From assembly GCF_048771995.1 (NCBI RefSeq), contig NC_133024.1:115589001-115653000 (forward strand): a DNA stretch of 64,000 bases. The letters run 5' to 3'. This DNA is from Taeniopygia guttata. Lineage: Eukaryota > Chordata > Aves > Passeriformes > Estrildidae. The position numbers and the translations under genes are program-made. Under the pieces are notes generated by a model. It was not told the DNA's origin and did not search any database. It saw only the letters and a program-made list of their open reading frames with translations. Of this stretch, positions 23,501-33,900 are shown piece after piece; the first letter of the stretch is position 1, and each line of letters begins with the position of its first letter.

Positions 23501-26500
23501 GACCTCCAAGCCCCATGGGGGTCCCACACACGGAGATCCCCCCATCCCCGCAGACACCAGAACCCCGTGCCCTCCACACCGGACACCAGTGCCACCTTAA
23601 GCTCCACACCCGTGGGCATCCCCGTGCCCCAGCCCCACCCGTGCCCCACCTGCTGCCGTGCCGCCCCACGCCCCACACGCGGATGCCGCCCACGGGCTGT
23701 GCATGCAGCAGGGCCCGGTCCTGGGGGTCCACCAGCTTCAGCGTGCGGTCCTCCAGCAGCAGCAGCGCCCGTGCCTGCAGGCACAGGAGGCTCAGGAGGG
23801 TGTTCCACTCCCCCAGGTACCAGGGGAGCAGTGGGGAGGGTGTGGGATGGGTTTGGGGCACACAGGGGGGTCTGGGGTCACTCACCAGGTGCCGGGGGGG
23901 GCAGCAGGAGGGTGTGGGATGGGTGTGGGGCACACAGGAAGGTCTGGGGTCACTCACCAGGTGCTGGGGGAGGCAGCAGGAGGGTGTGGGATGGGTGTGG
24001 GGCACAGGGGGGTCTGGGGTCACTCACCAGGTGCCGGGGGGGGGCAGCAGGCGGGTGTGGGATGGGTGTGGGGCACACAGGAAGGTCTGGGCTAACTCAC
24101 CAGGTGCCGGGGGGGGGCAGCAGGCGGGTGTGGGATGGGTGTGGGGCACACAGGGGGCTCTGGGGTCACTCACCTCCCCCCAGATGCCAGGGGGGCAGCA
24201 GGAGGGTGTGGGATGGGTGTGGGGCACAGGGGGGTCCGGGGTCACTCACCAGGTGCCGGGGGGGCAGCAGGAGGGTGTGGGGCACACAGGGGGGTCCGGG
24301 TCACTCACCTCCCCCCAGGTGCCGGAGGGGGCCTGGCGAGGCCCCGAGAGCTGCCGGATGCAGGCGCTGACAGCGCTGCTGCTGCGGCCCGGGCCCAGCT
24401 CCTCCTCCCGCAGCTGCACCCAGCCCAGAGAGCGCACCGGGAGGCCCTGGGGGCAAGGGGGGAACGGGAGTCAGTGGGAGATGTGTGGGGCTGGCTGTGG
24501 GGCAAGGATGGCATGGGCTGGGGAGAAGGGAGCGATGCAGGGCAGGAAAGGCATGGAGCATGAGGGGTGGTGGGTGGGGGCTGTGGGACAGAGCTGGTGA
24601 GGGGCAGGGGGGCAGGCTCAGCTCCCCAGCAGTACTCCGGCCCCTCAGCGCCCCACTCTGCACAGCCCCAGGCCCTCAGCAAGGTAGACCCCAGCGAGGG
24701 GCAGGGCCAGGCCCCTCCCGTGCAGGGACAGCCTGGGGCATCCCTGCGCTGGTGTCTCAGCCCCTGGCAGGGCACCAGGCAGTGCACCAGACCCCACAGC
24801 AGTGGGGAAGGGGCCCTGTGGGCTGGGAGGGTCAGCAGAGACTGGCCCTACCTTGGAGTCCAGCACATCCTCCTCGCCCAGGGCCATGCTGCAAGGGGAA
24901 GGGTGGAGATGTCAGCGACAGCACCCTGAGCCTGGGGCCTCTTCACCCGCAAACCCTGTCCCTGAAAGCCCTCTGGGATCCCTCTCATCCTATAGCTGGA
25001 TCATTGCACCTTGAGCAACTCGGACTTTCCCCTCCAAACCCCTGCCTTGAGATCCTGGGAGTCCCTCAAATCCAACCCCATCCTGAGACTACATTTCCCT
25101 GCCCCACACCCGGGTCCCTGCCCCCCTCAGCTCCCACTTCCACCGAACACCCTCTCTCCATTCTTTGCTTGTCACCCAGTGTCCCACGTCCCGACAGGGC
25201 CCAGGCAGAGCTCTGCCCGTGAGTGCCCCCAGCCCCTGTGCCCCCCACTCACCCCTCTCCCGGTGATCCTGGGCCTGGTGACAGCATCTCCAGGTCTGAC
25301 ACTCCTGGCTCCTCATCTTCCTCTTCCTCTTCCTCCTCCTCCTCCTCAGCTGTGGGGTCCTAGGGGCAAGGGGGCTCTGTGGGGTTGGGGGGGCACTGAC
25401 CCCCCACCCTTTGCCATCCACTACCCCCTCTCACCTTCCACAAGTGCCCATCGTTGAAGGTCTCGGCCGGGGCAAAGCTCGTCCAGGAAAGCTGCAGGGG
25501 GCTGGGTCAGGGTGCTCCATAGGGCAGCCCCCCAGTCACCCCACAAGTGCCCCACGGTTCCCCCCCAGTCACCCCACAGCACACTATGGGAGCCCCACGG
25601 TAACCCAAGAGCCCAGACCACAGGTGCCCTGCACCCCACACAGCCACCCTGCCATCACGTCCCAGCTACCCCGTGCCCCATAGCCACCCCCGCGGCCCCG
25701 CAGAGGCTGCAGGACCACCTCCCAGTGCAAGCCCAGTCCTCCTAGTGCCGACTCACGGTGGGCCCCTCAGTGGGGGTGCTGCCATCGGAAGGGCTCTCGT
25801 GGGGCCCACCGGGGGGCTCCCACTGGGTGGTACCAGTGGGGACGTGCCAGTAGTAGGTGCCCGAGGTGTCCTGCACCCGCAGCCAGCCGGGGGGCAGATC
25901 CCCGTGCGCTCCCGCGCCACACGGCCACAGCGACTCTGCGGGGCAGGGGGCCAGAGGGGTCAATCCCAGCCCCACGCAGCCCCCCCGTGCCCAGGGACAC
26001 GGGGATGGCCCAACAGGGCTCCACAGGGACAAGGGAAAATGGAAATAATGGGGGCTGGCGACACAGCACAGTGCCGGGGGGCCGGGGGACTAGAATGGCT
26101 CCGGAGGCTGGGAGTGTATGAGTGGGCACACAGCCAGGGAGTGGGGAGATGTGGAGCGGGTAGGAGCACGGGGGCACGGCAGGAAGGAGTGGGTGGGAGC
26201 AGCCATCGGGCTCTGTGGGGCAGCCAGAGATTGTCAGAAGCCAGAAGCCTCCATGGGGCAGCTGTGGGACAGCGAGAGCTCACCGTGGGGCTCCACCGGT
26301 GCCCACCTGGCTCATCGGGGGAGCTGCCGGGGCTGCCCTGGCTCAGCGTGGCCCAGCTCGAGTCCTCGTCGCTGCCGGGGCCGGGCCCCCCGAAGAGGCG
26401 GCTGGCGCTGCGCCCCGGGGGCTCCCGCAGACCCCGCTCCGTGCCCAGAGCCGGCGGAGAGACCCCGGCCCCGTCCTCCTCCTCCTCGTCCTCCTCCTCA

Positions 26501-26832
26501 TCCTCCTCCTCTTCCTCCTCCTCCGAGGCGCCGATCAGCAGCGCCCGCGGGTTCCTGGCGGCGTTCCGGGCATTGCGGGCCCGCAGCCCCGGCTCGAGGG
26601 CCCCGGGGCACTCCCCGTGCGCCCCGGGGGAGCGCCCCGGCCCCGGCCCCGGCTCCAGCTCGTTGCGGTTCTGGTCCTGCCCGGCCTTCGCCCACCCGGC
26701 GCCGGGCAGCTCCTCGGCCGGGCCGCCGCCGGGGCCGGTGCGCGGCTCGGGGGGCGCCGCCAGCCCCAGGCTCAGCCCCGGGCACCGGTTGTCGTTGGCC
26801 AGGTCGCTGCACTTGCTCAGGGCCCCCGACAT
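20591..26832 (-). CDS. APBB1: APBB1 (Fe65), amyloid precursor protein-binding adaptor
   Basis: Adaptor that binds the APP tail through PTB2, acts with KAT5 in the nucleus and links to actin regulators through its WW domain. Coding exons, first to last: 26307-26832, 25757-25935, 25435-25491, 25253-25359, 24852-24888, 24309-24446, 23650-23774, 22968-23082, 22239-22323, 21675-21758, 21442-21563, 20824-21000, 20591-20758; in phase, 639 residues (human 710). The order is: poly-Glu/Asp stretch (about residue 100-118), [17 protein letters not shown] domain ([24 protein letters not shown]), a second acidic run, PTB1 (VRSLGWVQL to HRICAQ), then PTB2 ([44 protein letters not shown]). The linker after WW is shorter than in human. 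Three introns hold arrays that copy exon borders. Confidence 0.96.
21759..22040. repeat. APBB1 intron array copying an acceptor and exon start
   Basis: Units of about 135 bp. Copies at about 21871-21912 and 22004-22042 repeat the start of exon 21675-21758 with its acceptor. Read in the exon frame, the 22004 copy gives [13 protein letters not shown] against the real [12 protein letters not shown]. Confidence 0.75.
22555..22967. repeat. APBB1 intron array copying a donor and exon end
   Basis: About six units of 60-80 bp each contain the last 20 or so bases of exon 22968-23082 plus its donor (GTGAGACC on minus). Translated, the copies read like [22 protein letters not shown] and ARLCPGETP, which are degenerate forms of LHRICAQ plus the donor. 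Confidence 0.82.
23811..24308. repeat. APBB1 intron array with six duplicated donors
   Basis: Six well-kept units of about 73 bp follow the donor of exon 24309-24446. Each carries the exon-end word GGCACCTG followed by GTGAGTGACC on the minus strand. Donor copies lie near 23881, 23956, 24025, 24097, 24170 and 24244, besides the real one at 24302-24308. Confidence 0.92.
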
Positions 26833-27375
26833 GGCGCGGGGACGCGGGGACCGGCGGGACCCCCGGCAGGGCCCGGCCCGGCTGCCGGTGCTGGGGGGGA
26901 GGGCGGGGGGGTCCTACAGCCCCCGGGGCGCCGCCGCGTCCATCGGGCCTGCGGGGAGCGGGATGGCACCGGGACCGCGGCCACGGACGCTCCGCGGCCC
27001 CGGGTCCTCCCAAGGACTCGGCACCCCCCGCAGCCCTCCCCGGCCGCGGGCGGCCTTCCCCAGCACCGGCATCCCGGGACGCGGGGACCTCCCCAGCACC
27101 GGCATCCCCCTCGGCCCCGGCATCCCGCCCGGCCCGGGGCCCCCGCCGGCCCCTCCACGAGCACAACCCCCGGACTCGCCCCGCCACTCCCCCGGCCCGG
27201 GGTCCCGCCGCGTCCGCCCCACGGCCCTGCCCGGGGAGATCCCACCGGGACCCCGCGCCGCGGAGCTCCGCGCTGCCCCCGGCCCGGCCCTCGGGGGTCT
27301 GCACGGGCCCGGCGCTGCCCGCAGCGCGGCGGGGCCGGCCCGTGCCCCGTGCGCTGCCCCCGCTCGCTGCCGGTA

Positions 27376-27455
27376 CCTGCGGCGGCCGCTCCGCTGCCGG
27401 GGGTCGCGGGGGAGGGTGGGGGGCTCGGGGCCGCGTCACTTCCACTTCCGGCACC
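27376..27455 (-). promoter_or_regulatory. APBB1: APBB1 promoter and likely noncoding first exon
   Basis: On minus, an ETS-type CCGGAAGTGGAAGTGACG composite (27434-27451; the TGACG is a CRE half-site) lies about 60 bp before a consensus donor near 27376 (CCGCAG then GTACCG). The surroundings are a CpG island (26900-27450). The transcription start is inferred. Confidence 0.55.
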
Positions 27456-28084
27456 GGCCGGCGGGGACAGCGCCGCCACCGGCACCGGCACCGCACGGGA
27501 CCACCGGCACCGGCACTGGCCGGGGCCACTGGCACCGGCACCGCACGGGACCACTGGCACTGGCCAGGGCCACTGGCACCGGCACCGGCCGGGACCACCG
27601 GCACCTCTCCGGACCCTCCCCGGCACCGGCAACACTGGATACCGCTGAGTACCCCCCGGGACCGGGAGCCCCGGGCCGTGCCGGAACGGGGGACCTTCCC
27701 CCCGGTGATACTCCCGGGGCCGGTGACCCCGACACTGCCCGTGCCCGCCCCAGGTTCCGGCTGTTCCGGGCGGGCAGCGGGACCCCGGGGCCATGGACCA
27801 GTTCAGCCCAGTTGAATCCCCGGTTACCCCTGCGGCATCCCCCAAGGCGCGGGCAGCGCCGGTTTCCGCCCCGCTGCCCCACACCGGCACCGGACGGGGC
27901 CGGGGCAGCACTGGGACTCCCTGCGGCTGCTGCGCCCCCGGAACCCCCCAAACCCCAGCTGGACCGGGAGGGTCTCGGAGCTCCCGGCTCTTACCAGTCC
28001 CGGAGGGGAGCGGGGCGGCCGGGAGCAGCGATGGTGGCACAGGGTGTGCGGGGTCCCTGCAGCCTGCGGGCACCAGTCTGACCC

Positions 28085-30045
28085 TCTGCAGGATCACAGA
28101 CATCCCGTTTGGTAAGGCCTGCAAGGCTGGGTCCAACCTGTGCCTGATCCCACCTTGTCCCCAGCCCAGAGCACTCCATGCCACCTCCAGGGGACACCTG
28201 CAGGGATGGGTGCTCCAAACCTCCCTGGGCAGCCTCTTCCAGGATGTGGCAGCCCTTTCCATGAGAAAACTCCTCCTGATGTCCAACCTGAACCTCCCTA
28301 AGTACAACTAGTGGCCATTTCCTCTTGTGCTGTCACTTGTTTCCTGGGAAGGTCCCCCCGAGCCTCCGTTTCTCCAGGCTGAGCCCCTTTCCAGCTCCCT
28401 CAGCCCCTCCTGGGGCTCCAGCCCATTCCCAGCTCCGTTCCCTGCCCTGGACACGCTCCAGCCCCTCCAGGTCTCTCTTGCCTAGAAATGGACACAGCCC
28501 TGGAGGTGTCACAGAGTGCCCAGCACAGGGGACAATCCCTGCCCTGGGGGACAATCCCTGCCCTGGGGCTGTGCCCACCTGGGCTGGTGTCCAGTCCCTG
28601 TGACCAGCACCCCCAGGGCCATTTCCAGCCTCCCAGCCCTCTGCCCAGCCTGGGGTGTTGCAGGAGTTTGGTGACCCAAGAGGAAGACCCAGCACAGGCC
28701 CTTGGTGACCCTCATGCTGTTGACCTTGGCCCATCAGTCCAGCCTGGCCAGACCCCTCTGGGATCCTTTGGCACATCCACATCCCAACCAACCGTGTGTG
28801 GTCCATAGACTCACTGAGGACAAGCTCCACACTCCATCCAGACCGCTGACAGCTCTGTGGGACAGCGCTGGCCCCAGCAGAGCCCTTGGAGCCCAGCCCC
28901 AGCAGTGCCTGTCCCCTCTGATGTGGCCCCATTCCCACCCCTTCCTGGGCCTGGTCCTCAGCCGGCTGCTCCCAGCAAGGAGCACCTGTCCCAGCCAGGC
29001 TGCAGGTGCTGTGAGGTGCCAGGGAGACGGAGGTGGTGCCAAAGGCTTTGCTGAGCTTCAAGCAGGCACACCCACACCTGTCCCGCAGCCACCAGGTCAC
29101 CCTGTCCCAGCAGGAGACCGAGTGGGTGAGGCAGGACCTGCCGTTCCCAACCCCAGCTGGACCTGATCACCTGGTTGTCCTGCCCATGCTGTGGGGACCT
29201 GTTGGGAAGGATAGATAAATATGATTGCCTAGCAGAAGAGTCACAATAGTACAGCCAGGATGAAAACAATCCCCCCCTACTGGCTGGACAATACCCTTAC
29301 CTACAGAGGGGTCCAAAAGCCAAATGGACTGTTGGATCTCACCCCCAGAATGTATGGTTCACCCCACACCTGTAACCCTCCCCTGAAACATCAGGTGCCT
29401 GTGACCCCATTGGCCCAAGACCTGTTCCAGCCCACCCTGAAGCCCCCCGATAAGGGGTCTCCGAAGGGCCAGACGCCCTCTTGGAACTTCCCCTCTCTTG
29501 GATTGCCCCTCTCTTGGAGTCCCTGCTCTCCTAGAGCACCCTCTCTTCCCTTTGTCTCTCCCCTTCACCTCAGGCCCTGCCACGCGCTGCGTCTGGCAGC
29601 TCCAGGCGGGACCTCTCACCACCCCTAATAAACCTGATATTCTAAGAGCAACCAACAGAGATCTCTCATCTGAATCCATCCAAACCGTCCAGGAGCCTCC
29701 AGCATTCCCAACAGGGACCCACAGGTGATCTGTTCTAGGGCCTTCCCAGCATCAGGACCAGGAACAGGCGTGGATGTCCCTGGATCCTCCCTCCAGCCCT
29801 GCTTGGGAGTAGAGTCACTGGCCACCTCTGGGGCCTGGGACCCCCCAGGGGATGATGAGCAGGGTCTGGGTGAGCTCTGCTGCTGTCCAGGATCCCCCAT
29901 GGATGGCCAGAGTTGGTGAGGACAGGAGGAGCAGCTCTGTGACCCCCCCACAGCCCCTGTGGTATGCCCAGGGATCCACTGGCCCCAGGGACCTGCGGGG
30001 TCTGAGCAGCTCAGCAGGTCATTGACCACTTTCTCCTGGGTACAC
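28085..30045 (-). mobile_element. CR1 LINE, antisense, split by a solo LTR
   Basis: The + strand follows the reverse complement of avian CR1: a 3'-end segment (CTCCCTGGGCAGCC, then GTCCAACCTGAACCTCCC near 28280), GGACACGCTCCAG near 28450, CAAAGGCTTTGCTGA near 29040, CCTGATCACCTGGTTGTCC near 29160, and after the LTR GGTGATCTGTTCTAGGGCC near 29725 and CAGCAGGTCATTGACCAC near 30010. About 1.45 kb is CR1, 5'-truncated. No intact reverse transcriptase frame is evident. It lies in the gap where human carries HPX. Confidence 0.85.
29200..29713 (+). mobile_element. Solo LTR of an endogenous retrovirus, class II-like, nested in CR1
   Basis: A 514-bp element begins TGTTGGGAA and ends TTCCCAACA, perfect inverted ends. 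It is flanked by a perfect 6-bp target-site duplication, GGGACC (29194-29199 and 29714-29719). It has a poly(A) signal AATAAA at 29627-29632 and no internal retroviral genes. A 6-bp duplication is typical of ERVK/beta- and alpha-like elements. It looks whole as an LTR. Intact ends and duplication suggest it is fairly young, and younger than the CR1 it interrupts. Confidence 0.85.
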
Positions 30046-30473
30046 AGACCAGTATGGACCAGTTCCTACTCCTAGAACAGACCAGTCTGACCCAGTCTCC
30101 ATGCCAGTACAGCCCAGTCTGACCCAGTATAAGTACAGGCCAGTCCAACCCAAACCCTGCTGCCAGCATAGACTAGTCTGACCCAACAGAGATCAGTCTA
30201 ACCCTGTCCCCACTCCCAGTCCAGCCCAGTCCCCACTCCCAGTCTGTCCCTGTCTGTGCAGATGGGTCACTGCTGGCAGAACGCCCAGGCCAGGCAGGCG
30301 CCCGTGGTGCCACTGAGCTCCAGGCACCGTTCCTGTCCCTGCTTGGCCTGGCACTGCCTGGGGGCGTCCAGCGCAGCTGGGAGGGCCCGCGGGCCATGGG
30401 GGCTCTAGGGCAGGGTGTGTGAAGGACAGGCAGGGCTACGGGGCAGCACGGGGCCAGGGTACTTCCAGAATAC
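30046..30473. other. Spacer downstream of TRIM3
   Basis: Short tandem variants of CCAGTCTGACCCAGT fill 30050-30240. 30267-30376 on minus looks like a last exon but stands alone (see findings). Confidence 0.45.
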
Positions 30474-30479
30474 TTTATT
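30474..30479 (-). terminator. TRIM3: TRIM3 poly(A) signal
   Basis: TTTATT on + (AATAAA on minus), about 490 bp past the TRIM3 stop codon, in an A/T-rich patch. Confidence 0.78.
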
Positions 30480-30965
30480 TTGTACATACAGTTTTGTCAG
30501 CGTGCGGCAGCTGCCCCACAACCCCTGGAGCCCCCCAGAGCTGTGGAGCAGCAGTGCAGTGGGGCAGCAGGCACACACAGTCACCCCACAGCTGGGGAGG
30601 GGAGCTGGGGAGGTGGGGGTAGCCCTCAAGGGGCATGGAACTCTGGACTGACCACCCCACAGCCCCCCACAAGCCCTTCCAGCAGCTCCCCCTGCCCCTC
30701 ACACCCCCCACACCTTGGGAACCCTGTCAGCAGGGGCAATGGGATGCTGGCCCTGCCATGGGTGAGGGGCCAGACCATGACCCTCAGGCAGCCCCCACCC
30801 CACGGGACCCTTCCTCACCCCCCCAGGCCCGGCTGCCCCCTGGGATAAAGTGCACATGAAGCCAGGATGGCGCTCGGGGGGCAGGCGAGGCCGCGGGGCA
30901 GCCCCACGCGCCCCGCTGCAGCTGCAGGTCCCTCTGCCCGCAGCCGTGCCGCGGTGTCGTGCCTG

Positions 30966-33900
30966 TCACTGCAGGTAGCGATAGGCCTTGAAGCAGTGGT
31001 TGCCCGAGTCGGCCACGACAACGTGGCCGTCGGAGGTGAGGGCCAGCCCCTGCGGCCCGTACAGCGGGTCAGCCGCCGTGTTGATGTAGGACAGGAAGGA
31101 GCCCGCGCTGTCAAACACCTGCGGGAGGTGCGCACAGCTGTGCCCAGGGCCCACGGCCAGGGACACCCAGCCCCAATGGCCCAGGGACCCCCAGCCCCGA
31201 TAGCCCCAGACCTGCAGGATGCACTCCCTGCGGGGGCATGTGCTCAAGATCCCTCCTAGCAGGACAGGGATCCTCCCCTATTCCAAGACCCTTCTCAGTT
31301 GCTTCCAGGTGACCCCAGAGCCCTTCCCAGTCCATCCCAGTTCCTCTCGGTGCAAAATTCTTCCCAGTTCCTCACAGTTGACCCTACGCCCCCATGGACC
31401 CCTCCCAGCTGACTGCAGACCCTGCACAGACCCTTCCCACTTGACCCAAGATCCTTCCCAGTTGTTCTCACTTAAACCGAGTTGTGTCCTGGCTCCCTGC
31501 AGGTGCCCCACAGCGCCTCACAGCACACACCTGGGTTGGGGGGTCAGGGACGGGACGGAGAGGGGAAAGTGCTGAGCTCCCTGGGCTGCACTGGGGAGAT
31601 GTGTGCAGGTAGAGGTGTGCAGGTGTCTGAGCAGGCACAGGTGTGCAGGCACGGGTCTCTGTGTGTCTGTGCAGGCACAGATGTCCGTGTGTCTGAGCAG
31701 GCACATGGTGTGCAGGTACAGATGTCTGTGTAGGCACGGGTGTCCGTGTGTCTGTGCAGGCACAGGTGTGCAGATATGGGTGTCTGTGTGTCTGCGCTGG
31801 CACGGGTGTGGTACCTGGATGCGGCTGTTGCCCCAGTCAGCCACGATGATGTTGCCGTTGCTGTCCACGGCCACCCCTGTGGGCGCGTTGAACTGCCCGT
31901 TGCCCTCCCCATGCGACCCGAACTTGAACAGGAACTCGCCCTCAGCGTTGTACACCTGGTGGGCAGGGGGCACAACACGTGGGAGTCATGGGGGCCACTG
32001 CAGCCCCCCAGCCCTGAGCGCACTAGGGGGCTCTCAGCAGCTGCCTGTGGCGGCACTCACCTTCACAGAGTGGTTGTGGAAGTCGGTCACCACGATCTCG
32101 TTCTTGTTGTTGACAGCCACAAAATGGGGTCCTGAGGAGACAAAGGGGGCTCAGCCCAAATGGGGCACAGGGAACTCATCCCCAGGACTGGTGTCTCAGC
32201 CCTGAGGGGAACGGTGGGGTTCAGCCCTGGCCTCATGGCAGGGCAAGGATGGACCCAGAGCCCTGAGGTATGGACAGAGTCCAGAACTCAGAGCCCCCAG
32301 GATGGAGTCACTGCCAGAATCTGAGCCCAGCGCCCCAACCCAGAACTGAACCCAGAACCCAGACCCACAATCTGTATCCAGAACCAAACCCAGTGCCCCA
32401 ATCTAGGACACACAGCTCAGGACCCAGACCCAAACCCAGAACCTGGAACCACATACCAGCCTGGGAACCAGAACCAAACCTTGAACTCAAGAGCCTGGGA
32501 TCTCAGTCCTGAACCAGAACCCAGAGATAGAACCTGGATCACCAGCCCAGAGCACTTAACCTGGTGCTGGACCAAGAACCAGATCCTGGCTCCCTGTCCA
32601 GCCCCAGAACTCAAAGCAGAGCTCAGAAAAAGTCCTGAGACCAGAACCTGAACCCACAGCCCAGAGCTGGATGCAGAAAGCCAGTCCAGAACTGCAGCCT
32701 GGACCTGTCCCCCAGCCTGAGGCCATTCCTTGGGGTCCCAGTGCCACCAGCCACCCCAGCAATGTGGGGCACAGTCCGCCCACCCCGGTCCCTGGGGATC
32801 CCAAGGGCTCACAGCTGGGGGGTCCCATCCCAGGGATACCTGCGAACTGGCGCTCAGCGGTGCCGCGGGAGCCGAACCGCGCCACCAGCTTCCCGTTGGG
32901 CTGGAAGATGAAGACGCAGCACGCCTTGTTGTCCACCACAATGATGTGCCCGTTGCGGTCCACGGCAACGCCCTTGGGGCCCATCAGCCGCCCCGCACCC
33001 AGCTTTGTCTGGGGGGACACACAGTCAGGCTGGGAGGTGCCACGGACCCCCTGCCCCACAGACCTCTGCAGCTTCCACTCACCTTGAACTTGCCCTCAGG
33101 TGAGAACACACTGACCCAGCGGTTGTCGTAGTCGGCCACAATGATGTCACCATTGGTGTCCACTGAGACCCCCGTGGGGCGCTGGAGCTGACCCGGGGAG
33201 CGCCCCCGCACTCCGAAACGCAGCCGGAACTGCCCCTCGTTACTGAACACCTGGGAGGGCAGCAGCGGCAGGGGATCAGGGGGAACGCCCCCACGCCTTG
33301 AAATGCAGCCAAAACTGCCCCTCATTGGAGAACAACTGTGGGGTCAGGGGGAGCAGGGGGAGTCAGTGGGGGTCCTGGGAGAGTTTGTGGATCACGGGAG
33401 GCAAGGGGTCCAGGGGTCCGTACCTGCATGCACTGGTTGTTGTTGTCAGGGTCAATGGGGATCAACAAGAGTCAGTGGGGGTCCGGGGGGGGTGTGGAGG
33501 TCCCAAGGGTGTCCATACCTGCACGCACTGGTTGTTGCTGTCGGCCACGACGATGCGGCCGGCACTGGATGTGGAGATCCCCTGCAGGTTGGTGAACTCG
33601 CCCTTCTCCCGGCCACGGCTGCCTGCAGGCACCAGTTGGGGCACATGGGGCCCAGGAGAGCACTCACCGCCCCGGTAAACCCCTGACACCCCCTGGTGCC
33701 CTCCACCACCACCAAAGGAGCCATGAGGAGCCTTGGGGAGTCCCTGGGGAGTCCCTAGGGAGCCCTAAGGAGCCCCCACCATCCCAAGACACCGCCGCAC
33801 GCCTTGCTCACCGACGCGAAAGATGAGCTCGTCCTCGATGGGGTTCTCCTTGCGCTTGGCGCTGCCGTACATGCTGGCGGGGCGGCGCAGCGCCTTCTGC

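Noticed and set aside
23811-24308. CRISPR-like or tRNA-like array
   Set aside because: Units are contiguous with no unique spacers, and the setting is a vertebrate intron.
27476-27640. Glycosylation-type repeat (ACCGGCACCGGCAC) as coding
   Set aside because: It lies upstream of the APBB1 promoter with no frame or splice site; a simple GC repeat.
25673-28081. Open frame of 802 codons on +
   Set aside because: Antisense of APBB1 first exons and its CpG promoter; no family likeness.
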